A stretch of 64,000 bases of DNA from Phycisphaera sp. (GCA_016125285.1 WGMA01000067.1:35696-99695), one strand, 5' to 3'. Shown: positions 34,995-44,425, counted from the stretch's first letter. Numbers and translations are program-made. The notes: generated from the sequence alone by a model not told the origin.

Positions 34995-36821
34995 ATGGCC
35001 GAAGCGGCGAGCGAAAAGCAGGAAGAGACCAGGCCCGCGGTGATGCGGTTGCGCATCGTCAGCGATACCGGTGAGGAGACCACGGCCGAGCCCACGCGGC
35101 AGCCGGTGGTCGTCGGCCGCGCCACGACGGCGGACGTGCGGGTCGAGTCCGCGCACGTGTCACGCAAGCACGCGGAGATCTACCGCGACCCCTTCGGGCG
35201 GTGGTGGGTGCGCGACCTGATGAGCCGGGCGGGCACGAAGGTGAACGGCCGCGAGGTGCCCGAGGCGCTGCTGACGGTGGGTGACGAGATCCTGATGGGC
35301 GAGTACACACTGCGGGTGGAGATGCTGCAGGAGGCCCGGCGGGTCGACCTGCGCCGCGGTGAGACGCCGACGCCGCGATCGCGCAAGCCGGGCAAGAAAT
35401 CGAAACCGACCGCAGAAGCGCCGCCCTCGTCTGACCTGCTCGGGCCGGACGCGACGATCGGCAGCCTCGGCGAGATCGACGGCGACGACGAACCGACCGA
35501 TGTCGCGTTCGACGACGCCGCGTCGTCCGTCTCCAGCCTCGACAAGCTGCGCGGCGCACGCATCGAGTCCGTGCACCTGGCCACGCTCAAGGAGTTCGGC
35601 GACCGCCTGCTCCGCACGCCCGATCACACCGACCGCCTCCGCCAGCTCTGCCGCCTGCTGACCCGCCGCGACTTCCACGGCCAGGCGGCGATCGCGCTGC
35701 GCCTCGAGCGCAAGGACCCGCGCCTGCGTGACCCCAAGCCGGCGCGCCTCTGCGAGATGCAGACGCTGGCCGGTCGCGAGCAGGACATGCACCTGTCTCG
35801 CGGCCTGCTGCGCAGCGTGTTCGAGTCGGGCCTGCCTATGCTCGCGACGCGCGACATGTCGTCCGACCCCGGCGCCGTGGAGCTGTCGATCACGTGGTCG
35901 AACTCGCCGATCGTCGCGATGGCGTGTCCGCTCAAGTCGTTCGAGAAGGGCATGGACGTGGTGTACGCGACGTTCCCGCTGGCGTACGGCGACGCGCAGT
36001 GGCTGACGCTCGTGGCGCTGGCGGCCCAGCAGTTCCAGCAGGCCGAGACGGTGCTCGACGCGCAGAACGTGGCGCGGGAGCAGGCGAAGATCGAGGAGGA
36101 CCTCAACCAGGCCCGCGATATTCAGCGCCGCTACGTGCCGCGCGAGCCGTCGACGACCGGTCTCGACGTCGCCATCGGCTTCGAGCCGTGCCGGTGGGTC
36201 GGCGGCGACCTGGTCGATCTCGTGCCGCTCGACGGCGAACGCCTGGCGCTGGTCATCGCCGACGTGTCCGGCAAGGGCCTGCCCGCGGCGCTGATCTCGT
36301 CAAACGTCTACTCGATGACGCGCGCGCTGCTCCGCGCCGGCGTCGATCTGCGCACGACGATCGAGCACGTCAACGAGCACCTGCGTGAGTTCCTGCAGTC
36401 GGGCGCGTTCGTGACGCTCGCGGCGGTCGTGTTCGATCCGGCGGTCGGCGACATCCAGTCGGTCAACGCCGGGCACCCCGCGCCGTTCATCATCGGCACG
36501 GACGGCCGCGTGCGCAAGCTGCCCGACGGGCCGAACATGCCGCTGGGCATCGTGGAGCAGGAGATGGAGTGCATCGCCGCGCCGCTCGAGCCGGGCGAGA
36601 CGCTGATGATGTTCACCGATGGCCTCAGCGAGCTGCGCGACGAGAACAACGAACTGCTGGGCCTGTTGCGGCTGATGGAGGCGTCGGGGTCGATCATCCA
36701 CGGCGGACGCAACGACGACATCGACACGGTCTCGCAGCGTCTCATCGATTACCTCGACGAGACCCACGGCGACCACCTGCCCGACGACGACCGCACGTTC
36801 CTGCTCGCCCGCCGCGTGTAA
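34995..36821 (+). CDS. FHA-domain SpoIIE-type serine phosphatase
   Basis: 608 residues from the ATG at 34995; an in-frame ATG at 34932 would add 21 residues. Domains: FHA (about 30-115; VVVGRATTADVRVESAHVSRKHAEIY, RAGTKVNGREV), which binds phosphothreonine; an acidic linker; a GAF-like region (about 190-355); and a PP2C/SpoIIE phosphatase (about 370-605). The phosphatase carries metal-binding Asp motifs VGGDLVDL, ADVSGKGLPAAL and DDRTFLLARR. It is cytoplasmic, with no membrane segment. It probably dephosphorylates STAS-type proteins in response to a phosphorylated partner bound by FHA. No kinase is adjacent. Confidence 0.88.
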   Translation: MAEAASEKQEETRPAVMRLRIVSDTGEETTAEPTRQPVVVGRATTADVRVESAHVSRKHAEIYRDPFGRWWVRDLMSRAGTKVNGREVPEALLTVGDEILMGEYTLRVEMLQEARRVDLRRGETPTPRSRKPGKKSKPTAEAPPSSDLLGPDATIGSLGEIDGDDEPTDVAFDDAASSVSSLDKLRGARIESVHLATLKEFGDRLLRTPDHTDRLRQLCRLLTRRDFHGQAAIALRLERKDPRLRDPKPARLCEMQTLAGREQDMHLSRGLLRSVFESGLPMLATRDMSSDPGAVELSITWSNSPIVAMACPLKSFEKGMDVVYATFPLAYGDAQWLTLVALAAQQFQQAETVLDAQNVAREQAKIEEDLNQARDIQRRYVPREPSTTGLDVAIGFEPCRWVGGDLVDLVPLDGERLALVIADVSGKGLPAALISSNVYSMTRALLRAGVDLRTTIEHVNEHLREFLQSGAFVTLAAVVFDPAVGDIQSVNAGHPAPFIIGTDGRVRKLPDGPNMPLGIVEQEMECIAAPLEPGETLMMFTDGLSELRDENNELLGLLRLMEASGSIIHGGRNDDIDTVSQRLIDYLDETHGDHLPDDDRTFLLARRV

Positions 36822-36859
36822 CCCCGCGGCCCGGCGTGCGGCTGGCTCGGCTCACCCGA

Positions 36860-37918
36860 TCACACCGCCTTGTCCTTCAACGCCTGCTCGTACTTCTCGA
36901 GCGTGGCCTTCAGCCCGGCCTTGCGCTGCGGCTGGTCCTCGGCGTCGACGGCTTCCTTCTGGATGGTCACGGCCTTGTCGATCTGACCCTTCTCGAAGTG
37001 CACGCGGGCGAGCGTGTCGAGGATCGCGCCGTTGCCGCGCTTCGTGATCTCCACCGCGCGCTCCGCCATCTTCATCGCCACGTCGAAGTCGCGTTTCTCC
37101 ACCGCCGGCTCCGTCGCGATCGTCCACGCCAGCTGGTTCAACGCCATCGCGTTGTCCTTCAGCGGCCCGTCGACCAGCTCGCCGCCCAGCTTGTACGCCG
37201 CGTCGAAGTCCTTCTTCGCCGTCAGCAGGATCATGAACTTGAACGGCCCGTACTGCTCGAGCGTCTTGGGGTCCGCGGCGACCTGCTCGTCGATCAGCTT
37301 CAGCAGCGTGTCGTTGTCGCCGGCCTGCATCGCCGCCTGCATCTTCGCCTGCGCCGCCTGCATCTTCGCCTGACGCTCGGCCTCGGCCTTCGGGTCGTAG
37401 GTGCCCGCGACCAGACCCTCGACGACCTTGTCGAGCCCCGCCATCGGATGGCCGACCCACGCCAGCTTGCCTTCCTTGTCGACCACGAACGAGCACGGGA
37501 TGCCGTTGCGACCCGCGGCCGCGAGCCACGTCTCGGCGGTCTTGCCCTGCCGGCCGCCGTCGTCGATCGCCACGCGGTAGTTCAGCTTGTCGCCCATCTT
37601 CTCGACGAACTTCGCGACCTTGCCCGGCGCGTCCTCCCAGACGTTCATGCCGATGAACACCACGCCCTTGTCCTTGAACCGCGTGTTCATCTCCGAGACG
37701 TGCGGGATCGCCGCGACGCACGGGCCGCACCACGTCGCCCAGCACTCGATGACGTAGATCTTGCCGGACTCGAACTTCTCGACCGGCTCGCCGTTGAGCC
37801 ACTTGCTGACCTGCAGCTTCGGGGCCGGGTCGCCGACCTTCAGGCTCTGCGCGGACGCGAACGAGGCGACCGTCATCAGCAACGACAGCGCACACACGAT
37901 GGCAACTCGATTCAGCAT
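36860..37918 (-). CDS. Exported TlpA-like thioredoxin with TPR-like tail
   Basis: 352 residues from the ATG at 37918 (GGAGA upstream). A signal peptide ends at ASAQS. A thioredoxin/AhpC-TSA domain (about 25-180) has the active-site motif WATWCGPC and the cis-Pro segment NGIPCSFVVDKEGKLAWVG. A Gln/Ala/Lys-rich helix (about 185-210) leads to a helical tail of TPR type (about 250-345). It is periplasmic, probably a disulfide reductase that keeps cytochrome or other cysteines reduced. The multihaem cytochromes of the window would be natural clients of such an enzyme, though they lie 29 kb away. Confidence 0.85.
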   Translation of the reverse strand: MLNRVAIVCALSLLMTVASFASAQSLKVGDPAPKLQVSKWLNGEPVEKFESGKIYVIECWATWCGPCVAAIPHVSEMNTRFKDKGVVFIGMNVWEDAPGKVAKFVEKMGDKLNYRVAIDDGGRQGKTAETWLAAAGRNGIPCSFVVDKEGKLAWVGHPMAGLDKVVEGLVAGTYDPKAEAERQAKMQAAQAKMQAAMQAGDNDTLLKLIDEQVAADPKTLEQYGPFKFMILLTAKKDFDAAYKLGGELVDGPLKDNAMALNQLAWTIATEPAVEKRDFDVAMKMAERAVEITKRGNGAILDTLARVHFEKGQIDKAVTIQKEAVDAEDQPQRKAGLKATLEKYEQALKDKAV

Positions 37919-38199
37919 GTTCTCTCCAGTGGGGTTGGTCCCTAATGCGGTTGAGGCTTTCGCCCCGGACTGCTGTCTCATCGTGCCCGCACGGTGGCCT
38001 TCACCGCAATGTATAACACGTCGGATCGGCCAGGATTTGTTCATCCGACGTTCAATCATATCCGCGATAAGCCGCCCGACGCAGCGAAATGTCGAGCGGT
38101 GACACGCGACCGTCGGCCCGCGTCGAGAGGCCGGCGTCGCCGACCGAAGCCGGCGGCGTGCCGTTGATCGTGTCCTGCAAAGAGATTGCGGGTATCTTG

Positions 38200-38712
38200 A
38201 TGGATATGCAGCAGCTGATTCTCGAAGAGCTCTCGCCGATCATCGGCCTGACCCTGACCACGGCGCGCCGGGCGGCGAACATGCGGACGGTCCAATTCGG
38301 TGGGTTGCGACCACCTGGACGCGGATCGGTCGGCGACTACGCGCTGCAGATCCACTGCCCGTGGCGGATCGACTGCGCCGACGGCATCGTCACCGGCAGC
38401 AACGACCTGTGGGAACCCGCCGAGCGCGAGCCCGACTTCGACTACGCGGACTGGGACTACGACAGCTCGCTGAACGTGCAGGACATGCAGATGCACCTGC
38501 TGCTCACGCGCCTCGGCGACGCGCTGCGTGTCAACGCGATCGACGCCGACAACCTCGGCGGCCTCGAGGTGATGTTTGAAAGCGGTCACACGCTGCGGCT
38601 GTTCCCCGCGGGCACGCGCGGCGAGGACTGGCGGTTTTTCCGGCCGGGCAGCGAAGAGCCTCACCTGGTCATCGCGGGCGGCCGCATCGAGCAGGAAGCC
38701 GAAGACGACTAG
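38200..38712 (+). CDS. Conserved hypothetical cytoplasmic protein
   Basis: 170 residues from the ATG at 38200 (or 38206). Features: a helical start (QQLILEELSPIIGLTLTTARRAANMRTVQFG), then YALQIHCPWRIDCADGIVTGSNDLWEP, a DYDSSLN acidic stretch, and a C-terminal beta part ending in EDWRFFRPGSEEPHLVIAGG. This resembles small proteins widespread in actinomycetes and myxobacteria, sometimes found near toxin systems, but I cannot name a family. No operon partner is clear; the following small membrane protein is 41 bp downstream. Confidence 0.65.
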   Translation: MDMQQLILEELSPIIGLTLTTARRAANMRTVQFGGLRPPGRGSVGDYALQIHCPWRIDCADGIVTGSNDLWEPAEREPDFDYADWDYDSSLNVQDMQMHLLLTRLGDALRVNAIDADNLGGLEVMFESGHTLRLFPAGTRGEDWRFFRPGSEEPHLVIAGGRIEQEAEDD

Positions 38713-38753
38713 CGCACCCGTCGCGCCCGGCTTACCGTAACCGGAGGCACGCC

Positions 38754-38948
38754 ATGGCAAAGGGCGCGGCGATCGGATTCGGCTTCGCGGTCGCGGTACT
38801 GCTGTTGACCTACGCCGGTGCGCCGAGCATGCCGGGCCCTTTCGAGGCCGGTCTGCAGGCCGTGGGCGTGGCGGTCGCGACGGGAATCGGGGCGGCGATC
38901 GGGGCGTCGGCGGGGCGGAACCGCCCGAAAGGCGACAAAAAACCGTAG
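38754..38948 (+). CDS. Small membrane protein
   Basis: 64 residues with two membrane stretches (about 4-22 and 33-52), a basic tail (GRNRPKGDKKP) and a good GGAGG before the ATG. Function unknown. Confidence 0.55.
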   Translation: MAKGAAIGFGFAVAVLLLTYAGAPSMPGPFEAGLQAVGVAVATGIGAAIGASAGRNRPKGDKKP

Positions 38949-39058
38949 CGCAGCGGGAACCCGACGCCGGGCGACGCGTCTATTTCAGTGGACAGCGGCC
39001 TGCGGAATCGCTTATCGTTAATGCAGGCCCGGGAACTCTTCCGGGAAGGATGCACGTC

Positions 39059-40093
39059 ATGAACACACGCTGGATAATTGCGGGATCGATGGCGCTGGCG
39101 ATGGTCGCGGGGATGACGCCGGCGCGGGCGCAGTCGCTGCAGGATCGCATCAAGAACGTCCGCGAGAAGCAGCAGCGCGAGGTGGCCGTGGCGCAGGTCC
39201 GCGCGGCGCAGAAGCTCGCCGTCGCGCTGCCGACCGCGCAGCTCGAAGACATCACGGCGAAGGAAGCGTTCGAGTGGTTGCAGGTCGCCGGGCAGGTGCC
39301 GATCGTCGTGAACTGGAACAGCCTGGCGGCGCTGGGCATCGACGAGCACTCGCGCGTGCGGTTGATTACGCAGGGCCTGACCGTCGGCCGGGCGCTGCAG
39401 GTGCTCACGCAGCAGCTGAGCGTTGACGGCGAGCTGATCATCGAGCCCACGCCGTGGTACGTCGAGGTGATGACCAAGGAGCAGGCCAACCGCCGTCCGG
39501 TCACGCTGGTGTACCCGATCGGCGACATGCTGCACGAGATCCCGCGTTTCGACGACGCGCCGGAGTTCGACCTCGCGGCGATCAGCAGCGGAGGCGGCAG
39601 CGGCGGTGGCGGGCAGAGCCCGTTCAGCGAGTCCAGCAGCGAAGACAAGGGCAAGTCGAAGGCGGAGCACGCGCAGGAGATCGCGAACCTGATCCGCGAC
39701 ACGATCGAGCCGGACATCTGGCGGCAGAACGGCGGCCTGGCCGGGTCGATCGCGGTGTACCGTGAGAGCCTCGTGATCCGCGCCCCGGCTTACGTGCATC
39801 GTCAGATCGGCGGCTACAGCCCGACGCCCGACGCTTCGGGCATCGAGGGCGCGGCCGCGGGCGCCGCCGGCGCGATGGCGCCCGCCCAGCGTGCGCTGCC
39901 GCAGGGCAAGCTCAACGTGAACCAACTCGTCAAGCGTCCCGGCGTGAAGGCCGAAGCGCTCGCCGCCGCGAAGGCCAAGGCCGACGTGGTGACGCCGAAG
40001 GTCGCAACCAAGTCGACGCGCGACGCCAACACGCACGTGCACGCCACGTCGACCGAAGTACCCGTGTCGCTCACCAGGCCCGACGCGCGGTGA
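39059..40093 (+). CDS. Exported protein with secretin N-terminal-like domain
   Basis: 344 residues from the ATG at 39059, where GGAAGGA gives proper spacing (the ATG at 39050 lies on top of it). A signal peptide ends at ARAQS. A domain at about 60-135 (ITAKEAFEWLQVAGQVPIVVNWNSLAALGI, LTVGRALQVLTQQLS, IEPTPWYVEVMTKEQ) is like the STN/secretin-associated fold seen in type II secretion and TonB systems. A Gly/Ser linker and a second half with TVLIRAP-type strands and Ala/Lys-rich tail follow. The role is not known. It stands alone, followed by a hairpin at 40148. Confidence 0.7.
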   Translation: MNTRWIIAGSMALAMVAGMTPARAQSLQDRIKNVREKQQREVAVAQVRAAQKLAVALPTAQLEDITAKEAFEWLQVAGQVPIVVNWNSLAALGIDEHSRVRLITQGLTVGRALQVLTQQLSVDGELIIEPTPWYVEVMTKEQANRRPVTLVYPIGDMLHEIPRFDDAPEFDLAAISSGGGSGGGGQSPFSESSSEDKGKSKAEHAQEIANLIRDTIEPDIWRQNGGLAGSIAVYRESLVIRAPAYVHRQIGGYSPTPDASGIEGAAAGAAGAMAPAQRALPQGKLNVNQLVKRPGVKAEALAAAKAKADVVTPKVATKSTRDANTHVHATSTEVPVSLTRPDAR

Positions 40094-40147
40094 CCCGCAC
40101 GCGGTGACCGCAGCACGTTCCGACGTTTTCCGATTCAACACGACACA

Positions 40148-40209
40148 CCCGGCCGGGGTCCATTTGCGGGGGCAGTGCGCACGTGTTGTGCGCCTGCTAC
40201 CCGGCCGGG
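40148..40209. repeat. Nested hairpin in intergenic gap
   Basis: Outer CCCGGCCGGG arms at 40148-40157 and 40200-40209 surround an inner GCAGTGCGCAC / GTGCGCCTGC stem. No T-run is seen. It lies between two convergent genes and may act as a transcript stop or stabiliser. Confidence 0.6.
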
Positions 40210-40316
40210 CCAACCGCACTCAACTTCCCTGGCGGACCTCGACCGACGCGAACCCTCTCCGGGGGCGCGTCGGCGAGGTCGTTCAATAGATGAGTGGGGC
40301 ACGCGGCGATCGCCGG

Positions 40317-41426
40317 TCACAGGCCGCTGAGGCGCAGCAGCGTCGCGGGGCTTTCGAGTTCGCCGGTGCGCGTGCTGAGCGACGCGGCCTGACACGACGC
40401 GATGATGCGTCGGACGTCTCCGTGCTCGATGGCGGCGGGGCGGTCGCGCAGCAGCCGCCACTGATGCGTGATCAGGTCCGCCGGGTCGGTCGACACGTCG
40501 AGCGACACGTGCAGCGATCGCGGCGGGGCGTCGGCGGGCGCCGGCGCGGCGTCGTCGGCGGACTCACGCTGCGGCTCGCGCGCCACCAGGTCGAACGCGG
40601 TGTCCGACACGTGCAGTTGGCCGCGATCGCCGAGGACCGTGACGAATCGATCGAACGTGACGGCGCGGTCCGCGACCTGCACAACGGCGGACGCGCCGCT
40701 GCCGAAGCGGAGGTGCGCGGTGAGATGGCCGGTCATGCCGCGCAGGTCGGCGGGGGGTTCGGTGAGCGGGCCGGACAGCGTGGCGTCGATGGTGTCGGCG
40801 GTGCCGAACAGGTGGTGGACGATGTCCATCGCGTCGAATAGCCGCGCGTACACGCCGCCGAGATCGGTCGGGCCGAGCACGCTGACCGCGACGGTGCGGA
40901 CTCGGCCGATCATCGCGATCGCGTCGGCGTCGACCGCGGCGCGCCAGCCGGGGCTCGTGCGCAGCAGCGGCGTGACCATCACGCGGCCGGACTGTCCGGG
41001 CGTCGCGCCGGGCGCGCTGGTGTCGGCGGCGTCGGTCGACTCGGCGGGCGGTGTCCACAGCGTCGCGTCGGGCGGGCCGACCTCCGTGAGCGGCGGCTCG
41101 ATCATCAGCACGATCGCCCCGGCCGCGCGTGCCGCCTGCACGTCGCCGCGCCCCACGCTCTCGGTCGTCGCCAGCAGCACCACCGACGTGGGGTGCGCCA
41201 CGCGCATCTGTCGCAGATCGTCCATCACCGGCAGGTCGAACGCCTTGCCGAACTCGCTGAGCCCCGCACGCGTCGGCCCGCCGATCGCCGCGACCGTCAC
41301 GCCGTCCGCGACGAGACGTCGCAGCACCGCCTCCACAAGCCCCGCGCGCTGCGGGTCCGTCCACGCCAGCACATCCGGCGCGGTTTTTTGCGGTTCATCG
41401 GTCGGCTTATCGTCGCGTTTGGCCAT
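40317..41426 (-). CDS. Gfo/Idh/MocA-like oxidoreductase-type protein
   Basis: 369 residues from the ATG at 41426. The N-terminal half reads as a Rossmann-like fold (VTVAAIGGPTRAG, VVLLATTESVGRGDVQAARAAGAIVLMIEPPLTE). The C-terminal part has the beta-rich domain usual for Gfo/Idh/MocA proteins (RTVAVSVLGPTDLGGVYARLFDAMDIVHHLFG, HLRFGSGASAVVQVADRAV, RGQLHVSDTAFDLV). The glycine-rich nucleotide motif is weak and the EKP motif is replaced by EPP, so cofactor binding is uncertain. Function unknown. Upstream lies the AATGACC repeat. Confidence 0.6.
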   Translation of the reverse strand: MAKRDDKPTDEPQKTAPDVLAWTDPQRAGLVEAVLRRLVADGVTVAAIGGPTRAGLSEFGKAFDLPVMDDLRQMRVAHPTSVVLLATTESVGRGDVQAARAAGAIVLMIEPPLTEVGPPDATLWTPPAESTDAADTSAPGATPGQSGRVMVTPLLRTSPGWRAAVDADAIAMIGRVRTVAVSVLGPTDLGGVYARLFDAMDIVHHLFGTADTIDATLSGPLTEPPADLRGMTGHLTAHLRFGSGASAVVQVADRAVTFDRFVTVLGDRGQLHVSDTAFDLVAREPQRESADDAAPAPADAPPRSLHVSLDVSTDPADLITHQWRLLRDRPAAIEHGDVRRIIASCQAASLSTRTGELESPATLLRLSGL

Positions 41427-41447
41427 CGCTGCGCAAGGTAACCTGTG

Positions 41448-41556
41448 GCGTGGGGAATGACCAATGCCCATGCTCCAATGACCAATGACAGCGCGCTCAA
41501 CATGCCGATCTCTCTGCGTTGGGCATTGGTGCTTGGTTATTGGTCATTCACCACGC
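41448..41556. repeat. AATGACCAATGCCC inverted repeat
   Basis: Arms GCGTGGGGAATGACCAAT and ATTGGTCATTCACCACGC pair, with internal CCAATGACCAATG words. It is the same type as the element at 57946-58035. It lies just before rnpB. Confidence 0.7.
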
Positions 41557-41603
41557 GGTGCAACAAAGTCGCGGACGAGTCGTTGCCTACCTAGAATGAA
41601 TAC

Positions 41604-41986
41604 GGTGCGTGGGCGAGGCGATCGCCGGTCGGCCTTCGGGTCGGCGGGAGGAAAGTCCGAACACGACAGGACACGGTGGTGGGTAACGCCCACCCGGCCC
41701 GCTCCGACGGGTCGAGGGAAAGTGCCACAGAGATCAGACCGCCGATGGCCTCGCGGACGTCACGAGGCACAGGCAAGGGTGAAAAGGTGCGGTAAGAGCG
41801 CACCGCCCGGCTGGCGACAGACGGGGCACGGTAAACCCCACCGCGTGCAAGACCAAGCAGGGACGAGGATCGGTCCGATCCGCTCGAGTCCCGGGTAGGT
41901 TGCTTGAGGCCGTCGGTAACGACGGTCCTAGAGAAATGGTCGCCGCCCTTCGGGGTAACAAAATTCGGCTTACGACCCCACGCACC
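41604..41986 (+). ncRNA. rnpB: RNase P RNA (bacterial class A)
   Basis: 383 nt. Conserved core segments are present in order: GGAGGAAAGTCCGAACACG (P4/J3-4 region), GGTGAAAAGGTGCGGTAAGAGC, AGACCAAGCAGGG, GGTAGGTTGCTTGAG, AGAGAAATGGT and ACAAAATTCGGCTTACG. The first and last ten bases (GGTGCGTGGG and CCCACGCACC) form helix P1. TAGAAT at 41592-41597 is a good -10 that puts the start at 41604. It is the catalytic RNA that matures the 5' end of tRNA. Protein subunit rnpA is not in the window. Confidence 0.96.
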
Positions 41987-42025
41987 AACACAACCGACCC
42001 GCAACACGCGGGTCGGTTGTGTTTT
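41987..42025 (+). terminator. Terminator of rnpB
   Basis: A perfect 16-bp stem (AACACAACCGACCCGC / GCGGGTCGGTTGTGTT) with a 5-nt loop, then TTTT and C. Confidence 0.9.
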
Positions 42026-42063
42026 CGGCTGAACCTCACCCGGTGTCGTCCGTCTAACCTGGC

Positions 42064-42816
42064 ATGGATACGCGACACACCTTTCGACAGATCAAGCCGT
42101 GGCTTGCCGCCTTAGCGATTCACGCGATCATGCTGGTCGTGGTGCTTGCGGCATGGTGGTGCATGATCAACAACGCGGCGCCTGCGGCGCCGGTTCATGT
42201 TCCTTTGGTTGATCCGGCGTATGTCCCACCGAAGTTGCAATTGCCGGTGGTGCGCACGTGGGACAGGCGTGCATTCGGCACCGAGGTAACCTTCTTCGGC
42301 GTCACACGACACGCGCGGCGGATCGTCTTTATCATCGATGCCTCGGGGTCGATGGCTCCGTATATCGACTTCGTGATGTCTGAGGTACGTCGCTCGGTTT
42401 TCAGGCTGACCCGGGAGCAGCAGCCCGCCGTGGTGTTCTATCAGCAGCAGGATCTGATCCTTCCGGAGGTTGCCGGCGAGGGGTATTGCGAGATCGACCC
42501 GCTCGTCGATTGGTTGCGGCAGGACACCTCTTACGTCGCCGCTCACGGATGGGCCGACCCGCGCGACGCGATCTCTTTTGCATCGAGCCTCAAGCCGGAG
42601 CTGGTGGTCTGGATCACCGATCATCCGCTCGGCCATGGCCGACACGAGATTGATCGCGACGCGCTGCTCGACCATCTGTGGCGAAAGCTCACGCCGGGAC
42701 GTGTGGAGATCTGCACGATCTGTGTGGGAGATGACGCCGACGCCTTCTTGCGAGCCGTTGCTCGAGACAACGACGGCAGATTCAAGTACGTCCATGGTTT
42801 GGGCATGGTCGATTAG
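42064..42816 (+). CDS. Membrane-anchored VWA-domain protein
   Basis: 250 residues. One N-terminal membrane helix (about 14-35), a short Pro-rich linker, and a von Willebrand A domain (about 78-245) with the metal-site motif FIIDASGSMAPY. The preceding segment FFGVTRHARRIVFIID is typical of planctomycete VWA proteins (FFG-x4-G/A-x-R-x-V/I-F). MIDAS binding of Mg and protein ligands outside the cell is inferred. It stands alone, right after rnpB. Its base composition is a little less GC-rich than that of most genes here. Confidence 0.8.
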   Translation: MDTRHTFRQIKPWLAALAIHAIMLVVVLAAWWCMINNAAPAAPVHVPLVDPAYVPPKLQLPVVRTWDRRAFGTEVTFFGVTRHARRIVFIIDASGSMAPYIDFVMSEVRRSVFRLTREQQPAVVFYQQQDLILPEVAGEGYCEIDPLVDWLRQDTSYVAAHGWADPRDAISFASSLKPELVVWITDHPLGHGRHEIDRDALLDHLWRKLTPGRVEICTICVGDDADAFLRAVARDNDGRFKYVHGLGMVD

Positions 42817-42888
42817 CATTCGCGGAATCAATCTCATGCTTTTTTAAACTCTGAAACACGCGCCCGGCGTCACCCGTACAATCGCGGG

Positions 42889-43872
42889 ATGATCACTCCA
42901 CACAACGAAACGGACCACCACACGCGGCGCGGTTTCGTACGCACCGTCGCGGGATGCGCCGCGGCGATCGTCGGCTCGACCGCGCTCGTTCCGTCAACAT
43001 CGCACGCGGCAGACACGGACGCGAAGGCCGCCGCGCCGTCGAATCACATCGCGGTGTCGACGTACTCGTTCTGGCGGTTCCGCAGCGACAGTCGGCTGCC
43101 GATGGATCGCTGCATCGAGCTCGCGTCGGACATGGGCTTCGACGCCGTCGAGCTGCTGGAGATCCAGATGCACCGCAAGGACGCGGCGTACCTCCGCCAG
43201 CTCAAACGCCTGGCGCTGACTCGTGGGATGGCGCTGTGCGGCATGTCGACGCATCAGGACTTTGTCGACCCTGACGAAAAGGAACGCCGCAAGAACATTG
43301 AGAAGACGATCGCGAGCCTGCGCCTCGCCGCGGACCTGGGCATCCCGACGATCCGCGTGAACACCGGCCGGTGGGGCACGAGCGCGAACTTCGACGTGCT
43401 GATGAAGAACCGCGGCATCGAGCCGCCGATCGAGGGGTTTACGGACGACGACGCGTTTCCGTGGGTGATCGACGCGTTCGGCGAGCTGGTGAAGACCGCG
43501 GAGGAGTTCGGCGTGGTGATGGGCCTGGAGAACCACTGGGGCCTGGGCCTGACGCCGCAGGGGGTGTTGAAGATCGTGGATGCGGTGAAGTCGCCGTGGC
43601 TGGGCGTGACGCTCGACACCGGCAACTTCCTCGAAGACCCGTATGAGCGTCTGGAGCAGCTCGCGCCGCGCGCGACGTTCGTACAGGCGAAGACCTACTA
43701 CGGCGGCGGCGTGTGGTACACGCTCGACCTCGACTACCCGCGCATCGCCGCGCTGCTCCGCAAGCACCACTACCGCGGCTACATCTCGCTGGAGTTCGAG
43801 GGCAAGGAAGACCCGATGACCGCCGTGCCGAAGAGCCTGGCGATGCTGCGCAAGGCGTTCGGCGGGGTGTGA
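42889..43872 (+). CDS. Tat-exported sugar phosphate isomerase/epimerase-like protein
   Basis: 327 residues. A twin-arginine signal (TRRGFVRTVAG) and cleavage near SHAAD point to export of a folded, probably metal-bound enzyme. The mature part is an AP-endonuclease-2/xylose-isomerase-like TIM barrel: MGFDAVELLEIQ, GIPTIRVNTGRWG, GVVMGLENHWG (Glu and His ligands), GVTLDTGNF and YISLEFEG carry the metal-site acids and histidines. Such exported barrels are abundant in planctomycetes; substrate unknown, perhaps a sugar or inositol derivative. No partner dehydrogenase is adjacent. Confidence 0.85.
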   Translation: MITPHNETDHHTRRGFVRTVAGCAAAIVGSTALVPSTSHAADTDAKAAAPSNHIAVSTYSFWRFRSDSRLPMDRCIELASDMGFDAVELLEIQMHRKDAAYLRQLKRLALTRGMALCGMSTHQDFVDPDEKERRKNIEKTIASLRLAADLGIPTIRVNTGRWGTSANFDVLMKNRGIEPPIEGFTDDDAFPWVIDAFGELVKTAEEFGVVMGLENHWGLGLTPQGVLKIVDAVKSPWLGVTLDTGNFLEDPYERLEQLAPRATFVQAKTYYGGGVWYTLDLDYPRIAALLRKHHYRGYISLEFEGKEDPMTAVPKSLAMLRKAFGGV

Positions 43873-43875
43873 GCC

Positions 43876-44178
43876 TTATCGTTCGCCGTATCGCCGTTTC
43901 CATCTCCTCGGGTGGCGGCTCGCATGCATGACGGCAACGATGCTCACGGTATCACCCTCGAAAACGTAGAAAACGCCGTAGGGATACGTCGCCATGTTGG
44001 CGCGTCGCATCTCGTGGTGCACGAGGGGATATGCGGTGGGGTATTCGCGGATGGTTCGGAGAAACTCTCGAACTGCGGCGATGAACTCGCGTCCAAGGCC
44101 CGCGCGCTGCTGCTCGTACCACCGGCTGGCTTCTTCGAGGTCTGCCTCCGCAACCGCACGGACGATCAGGCGACTCAT
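43876..44178 (-). CDS. ParE/RelE-superfamily toxin
   Basis: 100 residues. It fits the ParE fold: LIVRAVAEADLEEASRWYEQQRAGLGREFIAAVREFLRTIREYPTAYPLVHHEMRRANMATYPYGVFYVFEGDTVSIVAVMHASRHPRRWKRR, including the C-terminal basic tail and YxVFY strand. Toxins of this type poison DNA gyrase or translation. Its ATG overlaps the antitoxin stop (ATGA), the usual antitoxin-first order. A small type II toxin-antitoxin module; whether it is active cannot be told. Confidence 0.88.
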   Translation of the reverse strand: MSRLIVRAVAEADLEEASRWYEQQRAGLGREFIAAVREFLRTIREYPTAYPLVHHEMRRANMATYPYGVFYVFEGDTVSIVAVMHASRHPRRWKRRYGER

Positions 44179-44384
44179 AGCTTGTCCAGCAACCTCGCCT
44201 CGACGGAATCCCAGTCGGACCCTTCGCCGGGATTGGCGCGATATTCCTCAAGGCGGCGATCGAGTTCAGCCAATTGCTCATCGCTCAACTCGTTGGCAAC
44301 GCTTTCCCACAGCCGATCGGCGAGGTCGGCGCGCTCGGCGGGGCTGAGCTGCATGGCTTCGGACAAGATCTGCTTGCTGTCCAT
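44175..44384 (-). CDS. Antitoxin of the ParE-type module
   Basis: 69 residues. Short helical addiction-module antitoxin of the kind with AMQLSPAERADLADRLWESV near the start and EELDRRLEEYRANPGEGSDWDSVEARL at the end, the common partner of RelE/ParE proteins. No clear DNA-binding domain. It is the first gene of the pair. Confidence 0.85.
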   Translation of the reverse strand: MDSKQILSEAMQLSPAERADLADRLWESVANELSDEQLAELDRRLEEYRANPGEGSDWDSVEARLLDKL

Positions 44385-44425
44385 GGTGTCATTCTACCGG
44401 CGTCGCGCGGGGCGCTCCATCGAAA

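Noticed and set aside
41870..41900. tRNA T-loop-like sequence (CGCTCGAGTCCCG)
   Set aside because: Lies inside the RNase P RNA; no cloverleaf around it.
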